Shown: in pieces, positions 11,798-21,733 of the stretch
Numbering within the stretch: position 1 is the first letter of the stretch
Layout: every line of letters starts with the position of its first letter
Assembly: GCF_963678635.1 (NCBI RefSeq)
Contig: NC_087063.1
Coordinates: 18,771,814-18,835,813, forward strand
Reading direction: 5' to 3'
Source: Symsagittifera roscoffensis
Taxonomy: Eukaryota > Xenacoelomorpha > Acoela > Convolutidae
Length of the DNA: 64,000 nt
Notes under the pieces: generated by a model
What the model saw: only the letters and a program-made list of their open reading frames with translations
The model's database searches: none
What the model was told of the DNA's origin: nothing
Position numbers and translations under genes: made by a program

Positions 11798-12093
11798 CTA
11801 AAAATAAATTTAAAACCCTCTTCGAAATCTTCAGACTCTGTGGTCGATCCTTCGCCATATATCAATGCTGCCGTATCGTTTTATCTCTAGCTTCAAGTCT
11901 ACATCCTGTTCAATAGTGGTACGAAGTTTAGACGCAAAAACTACGGCCTTGTGTTGTGAAAAGAGTTTCACTCAGCAAAATAAATCTACTATTTTGTCAA
12001 AAAAAAAAAGTCTAGTATCGGGAGAAACAATACAGACGGACAATCCTTTGGTAGGCTGGCACTATTTGATAATTCCTGTGACTCGAAAACTAA

Positions 12094-12629
12094 ACAAGAC
12101 TGCTCGTATCAGGGCGAAGCCTTGAATGTTCCGACTGCCTTTTAAGGTTTATGGAGCAGTAATAACCAATAACATTAAAAAATTAAATGTAATAAAACAA
12201 AATGAAATTTTTTTTTCTAAAATTTTAAATTTTTATAAAAATTATCCCCCTACACACCAAATAAAGTACAAAAGGATCGATTTCGCTCCTTTTATTAAAT
12301 CAATTATTGCAAACAAGCTTCTTTCAACCAATTTGGAACGGTTTCTAAGACGGATTAATTCTCCGCTTACGCGTTAAAAGCGCGAAATATATCGCGCGTT
12401 AATTGTACCAATTTGGCCAAAATGGCAATCTTTAAACCCCCATAACTTTACGAAAAACAATCACAGGTGAAATATCTTTTCAAATTTGAGCTCAGGACAA
12501 CAATACCTTTTGAATAAGAATAAAAAATTTCATCAGAAATGGCTAGTTGTAGAAATTTGAAGTTTGTCTGAAAAAAAACCCACCCCGAGCACAAATATTC
12601 CGTTACTTTTGTATCGAAAGTCGGAACAA
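12094..12629 (+). mobile_element. Family A hairpin element, copy 6
   Basis: This nearly full element runs from ACAAGACTGCTCG to TCGGAACAA, inside the long intron between PDZ-gene exons 11797 and 16817. The left hairpin is CAGGGCGAAGCCTTG, with one G-T pair. The right hairpin has one changed arm (ACTTTTGTATCGAAAGT). It diverges tail-to-tail from copy 7 at 13134. Confidence 0.85.
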
Positions 12630-12794
12630 TTATTATTACATTGAAAACACAACTAATTTGATATAAACAAGTTAACTTCTCAATTGGGTGTCACAAAACA
12701 GAATCAAAAGGGGGAGAGGGGTGACAAGGGTGGCCATATGGTCGAGCCTTGCGGGATTTTTAACATTTTGAGAGCGCCCCCACATCCAAACTTA

Positions 12795-13080
12795 GGCGTA
12801 AGCAATCGATTATAACGGATAGTTATCATGATTTTTCGACAATTATAACTAATACAAAAATTACCAAAATTAGGTAATGAAAAGATTTATAATCGATTAT
12901 AATCGTAATATTTTTCAAGAGATTATAATCTAATATCATCGATTATAATTGAGTACAGTTCAAACAAAAAACTGTTTTAATCAATTATAATTTCACACAA
13001 AAAGTACAATCTATTTATAATTGATTATATTTGGATTTAACAAAGAGAGATTATAATCGATTATTAATTGATTAATATCA
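12795..13080. repeat. Cluster of ATTATAATCGATTATAAT-like palindromes
   Basis: Variants of AATCGATTATAATCGATTAT occur repeatedly in about 290 bp, for example near 12801, 12890, 12937 and 13050. The block is extremely AT-rich and self-complementary. It lies between two family A elements. It may be a degenerate satellite; no function is evident. Confidence 0.55.
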
Positions 13081-13133
13081 ATTTGTTCTCAATTTTGAAA
13101 AAACTGGTAAAAAAACTGATTATCGTTCCAATT

Positions 13134-13667
13134 TTGTAACGAAAGTAACAGAATATTTGAGCTCGGGGTGACTTTCATAACGAAAATAATGGAATATTTG
13201 AGCTCGGGTGGGTTTTTTCTTCAGACAAATTTCGACTTTATAACTAGCCATTTTTCAAAAAGTATTATTATTTTGAGCTTCAATTTGAAAAGTTATTTTT
13301 ACCTGTGATCGTTTTTCTAAAGTTATAGGGGTTTAAAGATTGACAGTTTGGTCAATTCGGGACAATTAATGCGCGATACATTAAGCGCTATTTACGCGTA
13401 ATGGGAGATCTAATCCGTCTTAGAAATCGTTCCAAATTGGTTGAAGCAGGCTATTCGCCGTTATTGATTTGTTACTGGGAGCGAAATCTATCAATTTGTA
13501 TTTTATATGTCGTTTGAGGGTATGATAAAAAATCCTAAATTGAAAAAAATGTTCATTTTTTATTATTATTAATTTTGATGTTACCTTTTTCATGTTATTA
13601 CTGCTCCATATTCCTCAAACGTCAATCGGAACATTCAGGGCTTCGCCCTGATACAATCAGTGTTGTT
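13134..13667 (-). mobile_element. Family A hairpin element, copy 7, with duplicated end
   Basis: The terminal ~50 bp (from GTTCCAATTTTGTAACG to GAGCTCGGGGTG) is followed by a second version (ACTTTCATAACGAAAATAATGG to GAGCTCGGGTGGG), so one end is tandemly duplicated. The other end keeps the CAGGGCTTCGCCCTG hairpin. The sequence is more diverged than most copies. Confidence 0.8.
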
Positions 13668-14224
13668 AACGCTCGAAACTGGATGCGGGCCCCACCTAGC
13701 TCCGCTACTAATCCAATATGAGATCCAATTAGAAAATTAGCAAAGTGCATATTGCTGAAGTTTATATCAAATTAATGTCAGGTAGTTTTTTGCTTTTAAT
13801 ATAACAATAACTTAGTCTTTGAGGAACAGGGGATTTATCAATCACTGCCAGCCTATCGAAGAATAATCCGTCTGTATTATCTCTCCCCATAGTAGATTTC
13901 ATTCCACTATTTCGACAGCAAACTGAATATCTTTTTATCGAGTAGTAGTTCGTGAGTGTAAACTTTGTATCAACTATTGAACAGTTGTGGTAGACTTGAT
14001 ATATAATAATGAAGGGGGACGCGCACCAAAAAAAATTTCAAATTTTTTTCAAAATTTTGCTAGCAGTTTAGAAAATTGTAGCAAAATAGGCTCTCTAATG
14101 TGTCTTCGGAGACGCGAGCTTTAAAAATCAGTTTGAATGAATTTCAAAATTCAAAATGATCAAAAAAGTCAAAATCTGCCCACTACGCTCTCGAGAAAAT
14201 CCTCTTTTATAAGCTTTGTATGGG
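13668..14224. other. Intronic interval of the PDZ gene
   Basis: This lies between a family A copy and an inverted-repeat element, inside the intron 11798-16816. I see no exon, RNA gene or recognisable repeat. Confidence 0.4.
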
Positions 14225-15085
14225 CCCGGGTTGACCAAAAATACTGGTCATACAATTTTCATATGTAAAAAATTGCTAATCATGCACTTTTCATGCAAAC
14301 ATAGGTACAAAAACAAGCATGAAAGGTCTATGATTAGTGATTTTTCATATATGGAAATTGTATGACTAGCATTTTCCCATTAACCAAAAAAAAAACATTC
14401 TTTTTAAAATTTTGTTTCTCAAAATTTTTGGGATGTGTTCGTGACCGAACAAAATGAAAAAAAAAACCATAATATACTCAAAACTAGAGTCACCAAAGGT
14501 TTGATTGTCTTGCATTTGCAATGCATTGGAAACAAACTGGATTGTATAACAGTATTCTTACACAAATAATATACTAAAAGAATCTAACTTTTAAATTTTG
14601 GCAAGAATTTTCAAAGATGATTATTTTTAAAATGTGAGTTTTTAGATTAGCAGACAAGTATCAAAGCATACATAACCATGCCATACAAAGAAAAGATTGT
14701 TAAATGTTTTTGAAAAAAATATATATATCCAGAAAAAAAACGGAAAAATCCAATTTTTGTGTATCCAGGACTTATGCACAGCAAAAATTTTTTTTGCAAT
14801 AATGTTTGTTGAAAAAAATTTGGTTGTCGCCATCAAAAAAAAATGCTAGTCGTACAATTTCTATATATGGAAATTGTATGATTAGCGTTTTTTTCGACAA
14901 AAAGTGTTTTTTTTTTATTTAGTACGATACACCAATTTTTATGCCAAAATAAGAAAAAAGTTCTTTGAAAATTCGATGACACCATTTTAGCAAAATGTAT
15001 GAAATTGAATGATTAATATTTTGTCATAGACTTGGTTTAAGGAATTGTATGGTTAGTATTTTTTGTCTATGGAGGTCAACCCGGG
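14225..15085. mobile_element. Non-autonomous element with CCCGGGTTGACC inverted ends
   Basis: CCCGGGTTGACC at 14225-14236 is matched by GGTCAACCCGGG at 15074-15085. The inverted similarity extends inwards with spacing differences (AAAAATACTGGTCATACAATT against the complement of AATTGTATGGTTAGTATTTTT). Inside, the motif family CTAGTCATACAATTTCCATATATG recurs in both orientations, including a long hairpin at 14844-14886. No transposase frame is present. GTATGGG occurs just outside both ends, though not at identical distances, so a target duplication is not proven. Confidence 0.65.
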
Positions 15086-16200
15086 TAAGCGCATGTATGG
15101 GTTTGAATCGGTTCTGAATCAATCCTAAGTTGTCGACGCATGAACGGTTTTGACCATTTGCTGTAGAAATCAAGCAAAAAAGGAGTTTCTTTCATCATAT
15201 TCGATCATCAATCACTCTGAGTACAGGCGGGGAAGGAACATCCCACTAATTTACACACATCTGATGCCAAGTTATGCCTTGCAGCTCAGTTATAACTAAG
15301 ACAACTAACCGTAACTATTAACTAATACCCAGTTAACCTCAAAAAGAGTCTGCATGTTATAAATCCCTCATTAACCCATTCCTTCTTGCACTGTTGAATG
15401 CCTTTAGAAGAAGGAAGATGAGAAGGAAGACTTGGGGTACTCGACGGCAATTTTTGTTTCATTTCTGCTGATTAGGGGCAAGTAATTGAACCATATCCCG
15501 CATATACAGAGGGGCGGGTCGAATTTTACCCTGTGAAAATGAGCGCACAATGGTCTGAAGAATAACTGAAAGGAAGAAAAGATAAACGTGAAAAGCAGTT
15601 TTTATGGCTCCGTATCGCTCTTAAATGCCGGTTGTAAATCGGCACCGGACACCTGCGACCTAGCTCGAGTAGATTGTAATAGTAGGATCAGAAACTAATA
15701 TGCGCAACATCACACCACCATAAATAGTCCGATTGCAATTAAAATTACAGACATAAGGAGAAAAACCAGAAGTGAGGTTGGCCAAAGGAACAAGCCTGGA
15801 TGTATAGACGAATAGGGAGACGACCATACATGGGCTGGTCAAGGGCATTGTAAACAAACAAACAAAAATAAGTAAAAAACAAAGAACCCTCCCACTCCCT
15901 GAAATAACGCGATGTTAAACTTGCAAGAAACAACGGGTATTCGGGCGCAATCAAGGAGAGGATAAGCATCAGATACAAACTCAAGGACTAAATGATAAAC
16001 AAAATAGATCTCAAGACAAGGTGTCAAACGTTTCTCTAGTTGATTACAACAACTTTATACCAGGCTGATATCATTCAAGTTTGCTTTAAGGTTGCCATGT
16101 AGGGATCTCTCTAAGTATTCCCATTTACAGTATCTGATAAAGACTATCTATAAAAGATAAATACAAATAACTAATTCAACAGATAACCATATGCGAATTT
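15086..16200. other. Intronic interval of the PDZ gene
   Basis: The sequence is less AT-rich at 15400-15860. Overlapping minus frames at 15660-16027 are Leu/Phe/Ser-rich in several frames at once, with no domain, so I do not call a gene. A short stem (GCCG...CGGC) lies near 15627 but does not fit a tRNA. Confidence 0.4.
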
Positions 16201-16596
16201 ATTGGACGCCCTCTCCCCCGCAGGATTCGACCCCTGCCGACCCAAAGGGTCCGCCCCTTGTACTATTTTGAGATATCCATTTTTGGCTGAACGACCCTAA
16301 AATTTTTTTAAATTGGGCGCAAAATATACTAATTTTGAAGGGGGAGCGCGCGCCGAAAAAAGGCAATTTTTGGTCAACTTTTTCTAAAAAAGGCCTAAAA
16401 ACCCCCTTTTTTGGCCATTTTTTTAAAGTTGCCTGCGGCGGAGAAAAGTTGGTCAAAATGGGGTCTTTATAGTGATTTGGGAGAGCTCAGAAGCTCTAGA
16501 AAAAAGGGTCGACCAAATTTTCGATTTTTTTTTTAAATCTACAAACCCCCCCCCCCCCCCCCCCCCCACCTCGAGAAAATCCTAGATCCGCCCCTG
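16201..16596 (+). mobile_element. hAT-like MITE (CAGGGGCGGAT family), copy 2, left end eroded
   Basis: Shares CCCAAAGGGTCCGCCCC, GGGGGAGCGCGCGCCG, GGGAGAGCTC and the terminal CTAGATCCGCCCCTG with the copy at 29714. The left terminal repeat is missing or too diverged. A C22 run occupies 16546-16567. The minus frames that cross it, with Gly or Pro runs, are artefacts. Confidence 0.7.
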
Positions 16597-16816
16597 GCTT
16601 CAGGGGATATTTAAATAAAGAAACGCCTTGAAAATTATGACAATTTCTAAGTATAATCATTTTGTATAACTTGAAAGAGACCATCTGAAATTTAGTGGCC
16701 GATATCGAGATTCTTCTTGGAATAGATATATCTATCGGATCAAGTTAAAATCGAACCAAATCGGCCAATTTCAGATGTTACTCCCTTTTTTGAATTTGGT
16801 TTAAAATTTTTCCAAC

Positions 16817-17550
16817 CTCTTTTCTGATGATCTCCGATTGATTGCATGAGACAAGGTAGAATCGTAATCACACAGGTCACCTGCACGTGACTCATTGGGG
16901 GGTACTCTGTGAGCATGACTCATTCTGTTGCATCCCCCGTCGGAAGGGGAGGAGGAGGTACTGGAAACAGAGTGGATCCTATTATGTTCCACACTGGTTT
17001 TTGCATCATGCGCAGGAGACTGTTGTCTTCGGCCAGCATAGTCGGCACTGGAGTCCCCATTTAGACGATGAGTCAATTCTTTGGCAATTGACGTTGATAT
17101 TGTTGGTTCATTTTCCACTGCTGGTTTTATTGTCTTTCGCTCTAAAAATGGCGACTCGTTTTTAAACAGTTTTCGAGGAGAACTCGAGACTTTGGTAAGT
17201 TCGTGTGGCGACGAATGGCTGCTGGTTCTGGTTCGCATCATGTGATGTGAGGGTCTCGTGGCAATATTGTATGTACTTTCATGGCCATGGTGGCTTGTGA
17301 GGCCATTGGAGTTTAAGTGCTGCTCGTTTTTTCTTCTGAGAACCTTGATGGTGATCGTCTCCTGCTCATCCTCTTCGCCCCCCTGAAGTCGATGCCCTCC
17401 TTCTGACGACAATTTTGACTCGGTTTGGCTGGAGTGAGGTCGTGTGTCGATTTGAGGGGGGTGAGATTTTGGGGTTGGCGGTGGTGGGGGGTTAGCAAAG
17501 AGAGATAGTGTTTGTTCGTGCGATAGACTCCGCGTATCAACACCATTAAC
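16817..17550 (-). CDS. Exon of a PDZ-domain gene: PDZ C-terminal part with long disordered insert/tail
   Basis: The minus-strand exon begins after a TTTGTAG acceptor with GTTAATGGTGTTGAT and is open for 734 nt. Its first residues, VNGVDTRSLSHEQTLSLF, fit the end of a PDZ domain (the xVNGxD strand and the HEQ...L helix before the last strand). A Pro-rich stretch (NPPPPPTPKSHPPQ) and acidic residues follow, and then ETITIKVLRRKNEQ, which resembles the final PDZ strand. This suggests a ~50-residue insertion between helix 2 and the last strand. The remaining ~150 residues are Ser/His/Arg-rich and probably disordered. I end the exon at GAG|GTTGGA (16816) because its phase joins the exon at 11797. 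If that weak donor is not used, the frame stops at 16801. The earlier PDZ exons, with the ligand-binding loop, were not found. PDZ proteins are usually scaffolds at junctions or synapses; the specific family is not identifiable here. Confidence 0.7.
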
Positions 17551-18432
17551 CTACAAATACAATGTTTTTGTCAACGTTAAATTTTTTGTTTGCATTAATT
17601 TTTTCCTAAGTCCTATACAAATGAAAATTAGGCGAAATATCAAAACTAGTCACAAGTTACTTTAAAAATTTTTTGAAAAAAATTGTGGATATAAAGTTTT
17701 GTGACCGCTCACTGCTAATAAAAAAACTGACAGAAAAGAATTTAACAAGATTTATTTTGTACAAACTAGGGCTCTGTAAATTCCCCTAAACACTTATTTT
17801 TCTATAAAGACAAGATTAACCAAATAATTATTAAAAATTAAATTGGGTCATGTTTCTACTGGGGTTTCTGACGAAACTTCTCAAGTTCAACTACAAAATT
17901 TGAGCGCAAATTCAGTAGAGGCTATCCACCCACCGGAAAATGAACTTATGTCAAATAAAGTAGAAATAATTTTTTTTCTGCTTTGCGTGCTATAAGAGTG
18001 TCAAAACCTGTCATATTTGCAAACAGAGCCTTGTTTATGCCCCCTCTCAATTGCAAATCTATTCAAATTAGGAGAAACAAATGGAATACATGACAAGTCA
18101 GGTGCACTCATTTTTCACTCCGCAAACGTCTCATTAAGCAAACAAATGCGATGTCAAACAGGCAGTTTATGAATATATTTTGTGTTTTATCATTCTGTTC
18201 TTCGAGACAATTTCGGACAAATGATTGATGCCATTCTCACTTTTTCTGGGTTTTTGAGTATTTCTTACGTTTAGCTATTTTTTTTACTGGGTTGACGCAA
18301 TTTGCGAAACAATTTTATGCTCTTATGAAGCATTTATATGCCAGCGGTCTCTTACTTTTGTTGTGAAAAAGGCCTCAAATTAATTCACATTTGTTTTTGA
18401 ATTAACAGAAGAAGCAACGTTTTTACTTGTTT
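17551..18432. other. Upstream intron of the PDZ gene
   Basis: This is AT-rich DNA following the acceptor at 17551-17552. I found no preceding PDZ exon with a GLGF-type loop within it. Confidence 0.4.
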
Positions 18433-18963
18433 TTGTTCCGACTTTCGTAACTAAAGTAACGGAATATTTGTGCTCGGGGTGGGTTTTTTTCTTATACTAA
18501 CTTTGACTTTTTAACTAGCCATTTTTGGCAGAATTTTTTTACATCATTCAAAATATATTATTGTCTTGAGTTTAAATTTGCGAAGATATTTGTTCACATG
18601 TGATCAATTTTCGCAAAGTTATGGGGGTTTAAAAATTGCCATTTTGGCCAATTTAGGAGAATTAAAGAGAGATATGCTTCGCGATTTTAACGCGTACGCG
18701 GAGATTTAATCCGCCTTAAAAACCGTTCCAAATTGGTTAAAGGAACCTTATTTGCCAAACTGATTTGTTAATGGGAGCGAACTCTATCACTATGTTTTTT
18801 ATATGGCGTGTGTGGGGTGATAATTTTCACAAAATTCTCAGTTTTTTTTTGTTTTTAATTTCATTTTGTTACATTCAATTTTTTTTATGTTATTACTGCT
18901 CAATAGCTTTTAAAAGGCAGTCGGAACAATCAGGGCTTCGCCCTGATACGAGCAGCCTTGTTT
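18433..18963 (-). mobile_element. Family A hairpin element, copy 8
   Basis: Runs from GTTCCGACTTTCGTAAC to CAGGGCTTCGCCCTGATACGAGCAGCCTTG. The core CGCG palindrome is degraded (GATATGCTTCGCGATTTTAACGCG). It abuts a GTTCCGACC-family fragment at 18964. Confidence 0.85.
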
Positions 18964-19630
18964 GGATTTGTGCAAAATTTGTTTCGAAATTTTCAAATTT
19001 CAGCTTGAATCGAGAAAAAACAGGTTTAAATTCAATGCCTTACACTTTGTTCCAAACACAATGCCGAGAATTTTTTTCGTCTGTGTTTTAGTTGGTTTCT
19101 TTCCACGCAAAGGCAGGTACCACAAAAACTATCGGAATCGGTCAAGTGATATATTACATTAAATTTCTTTTAGTCGTGACTTGAACGGTATTAATAAAAT
19201 TCGAAGAAACCATCTCAGTGTTGAGAAAATTCAGTTTGAAGTTTTTGATTTTTGGTCTACCTTCAAGCGAATAATGTGAGCGAGAAGAATTATTTTGTTT
19301 TTCAACCAAAAAACATTTACCGCAAGTAATCATTTTACTGAATAGATTGTTTTATCTTACTAAACTTTTTTCGTCTTGGTTCGAAAAACATTTTTAAAAT
19401 TTCAAAAAGTTGTCCCAGTGGCAAGAAAAATTTATTGGAAAATTTTGAGTGCTAGTCTAATTTTGAGCAAGTAAAGCAAACAAGCAGGCTTTTTATAGAA
19501 GAATAAGCCATAAAATTGTAGTTTTTTCTTCAATAATAATATTGTTTGAAAATTTTAAGCGCCATCTTTAAAAGTTTCCAAAATTTTTTTGAAAAAGCAA
19601 GATTTTTTAAAGAAAAAATGTGGTCGGAAT
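18964..19630 (+). repeat. GTTCCGACC-family repeat, partial copy
   Basis: TTCCACGCAAAGGCAGGTACC at about 19100, the following ~200 bp, and the terminal TGTGGTCGGAAT (ends 19630) align by eye with 2512-2700 and 25409-25620. The left part is missing or replaced by the adjoining family A copy. Frames at 18765-19162 run across the repeat junction and are not genes. Confidence 0.6.
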
Positions 19631-21119
19631 ATTGTGAGCTACTTGCAGTAGTTTAGGTAATTTTCAGTGGAGAAAAAGTGAACACTCCAAGTTTGATTCG
19701 AACTGCAATAAAAAAAACGCAAAGATACAGAAAAAAAACTTTCTAAAAAAATCAACTTTTGCATTTCAAATTTGAAATATGTTATTTTAAAGCTCTTTCA
19801 TTTTCCAGACTAAAATAGGATCAACACTTTATGAATAAAAATACCTCAATTTTAGAAACTTTGACCAATAAAAAATTTATACCTGTGCTGAGGTATCTTT
19901 AATTTTCGCAAACCAAGACATTCACGTTTTTTTTTACTTTTCCAGTTTTTGTAATTAAAGAGCATAATTTGATGTGGAGAAAACCCGAAGTTTAGAAAAT
20001 CAAAAATCAAGCCGTAGAAAAAACAATTGGTGTGAACAAAACATAGGACTTTTTTTGGAGAAAAAAAACAAAAAAATCAAATCGATCTTTTTTTATCTTC
20101 ACTACGCTCATTGATACTCAATAAACACGAAGCAGAGATTTAAACATAAAAAACTTTGCTTCATTCAAAATGAAAAAAAAACGCTTCTAAAAGAAAAATT
20201 ACACCGATTGATCTTTCAACTTCCCTGAAACCTAATTAAATGTTTGATTATTAACAAAAACTTCTATTTTAAAGTTTGTTTGACATTAGCAGTTCAACAG
20301 TCAACAGGCGCTAAGTTTGAGGCGTTGAATCTAATAGAGCCCATGCAAACGTTCAGAGAAAAACGTTTGAGTCTTATCACCGAGTGTCTTAGTTGGTTGT
20401 CAATTTGAACAGTGCGATTAGTTTGTTGGACAAATTTTCAAATAGAGTAACTATATGTATGCAGTATGCTTAAGTTACTTTTTTAGACATATTTCGGTTA
20501 TTGCAAAGAAAAGGTAATGAGTATTCTGTTAACGCTTTTTTATTCAGATAAATATACATGATTGTTCAGATAAAATGCAAAAACATTTCTGACAAAATCA
20601 CAATTTGTACCAGGTGCAAAATATCACGCAATTAAACCTAGCAGGTATTACTAGCCCTCAACTAGTGTTTTTTGCCGAATTCGGTCAACTTTAACTAAAA
20701 ACGTCAGCAGGAAAATCAAAACAATGAATAATTTGTTTCTGTTTCAAAGTTTTTCAATTCGTTTTTGAATTTTTTGTAGCGTGTCATCATTTGTTGACGT
20801 TTCTATCAATTTGCCTTTCAGTGGTTAATTTTGTTCTTCTTTTTAACAAGTAAATCGAAGTTAATCGAAGTCTAACCCCAAACCATCAAATTTGAGCATG
20901 AACAATTTTTAAAACTTTTTAGGGCAATTTTTCTGTTTTTTCGTTCACAAGCGTTCTAAGTGCGACAGATTAAACATCAGTACCAACTGTTTCCATTTGT
21001 TTTTCAAAGAAAGTAGCGTAACATGTACGCTCTGGTGCATCTTTTTCTGCCGCCAATTGGAGTTTTTTATTTGCAGAAAAAAAGTTGCGTCAATTTTTTT
21101 TGATAATATCTGAAAAATG
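19631..21119. other. Non-coding interval, AT-rich
   Basis: I see no exon, RNA gene or clear repeat boundary in this 1.5 kb. Runs of A and T are frequent. Confidence 0.45.
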
Positions 21120-21654
21120 CACAAGACTGCTCGTATCAGGGCAAAGCCCTGAATGGTTCAGTGTCTATTAGGGTCTATGGAGCAGTAAGAACAAGAAAAA
21201 ATCAAACGTAATAATATAAAACGAAACTTTTTTTAAACTAATTTTTGAGATTTTTTTTGTGAAAGTCTTCGCCCCACATGCCATTTGAAGTATAAACTGA
21301 TAGATTTCGCTTCTAGTAACAAACCAATTAGGGCAACTAAGCTTCCTTCGACCAGTTTGGAACGATTTCTGTGTTGGGTTAAGCCTCCGCTCACGCGTTA
21401 ATAGCGCGAAATATATCACGCGTTAATTGTCCCAAATTGGCCAAAATGGCAATCTTTAAACCCCCATAACTTTACGAAAAATGATCACAGGTAAAATATC
21501 TTTTCAAATTTAAGCTCAGGACAGCAATACCTTTTGAATGATATAAAAAAATTCTGTCAAAAATGGCTAGTTAAAAAGTCGAAATTTGTCTGAAGAAAAA
21601 AAACCCACCCCGAGCACAAATATTCCGTTACTTTCGTATCGAAAGTCGGAACAA
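21120..21654 (+). mobile_element. Family A hairpin element, copy 9
   Basis: Complete element from ACAAGACTGCTCG to GTCGGAACAA. The right end has a perfect ACTTTCGTATCGAAAGT hairpin. It is followed with no spacer by the left end of another copy, a head-to-tail junction. Confidence 0.9.
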
Positions 21655-21733
21655 CAAGACTCCTCGTATCAGGGCGAAGCCCTGAAGGTTCCGACTGCCT
21701 TTTAAGGTTTATGGAGCAGTATAATAACCAATA
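21655..21733 (+). mobile_element. Family A element fragment, head-to-tail with copy 9
   Basis: Only the first ~80 bp remain (CAAGACTCCTCG, the CAGGGCGAAGCCCTG hairpin, and GGTTTATGGAGCAGTA). The sequence then passes into unrelated DNA after AATAACCAATAACC. Confidence 0.8.

Noticed and set aside
11865-12377. Plus-strand frames of 86 and 83 codons
   Set aside because: They run across the left boundary of, and through, a family A element and are not conserved in other copies.
15660-16027. Three overlapping minus-strand frames that might be a membrane or reverse-transcriptase fragment
   Set aside because: Overlapping frames of similar hydrophobic composition, no catalytic motif, no splice support.
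16801-16816. TAA at 16801 as the true C-terminus of the PDZ gene
   Set aside because: Possible, but the GAG|GTTGGA donor gives an exact phase match to the exon at 11797; kept as the alternative in that entry.
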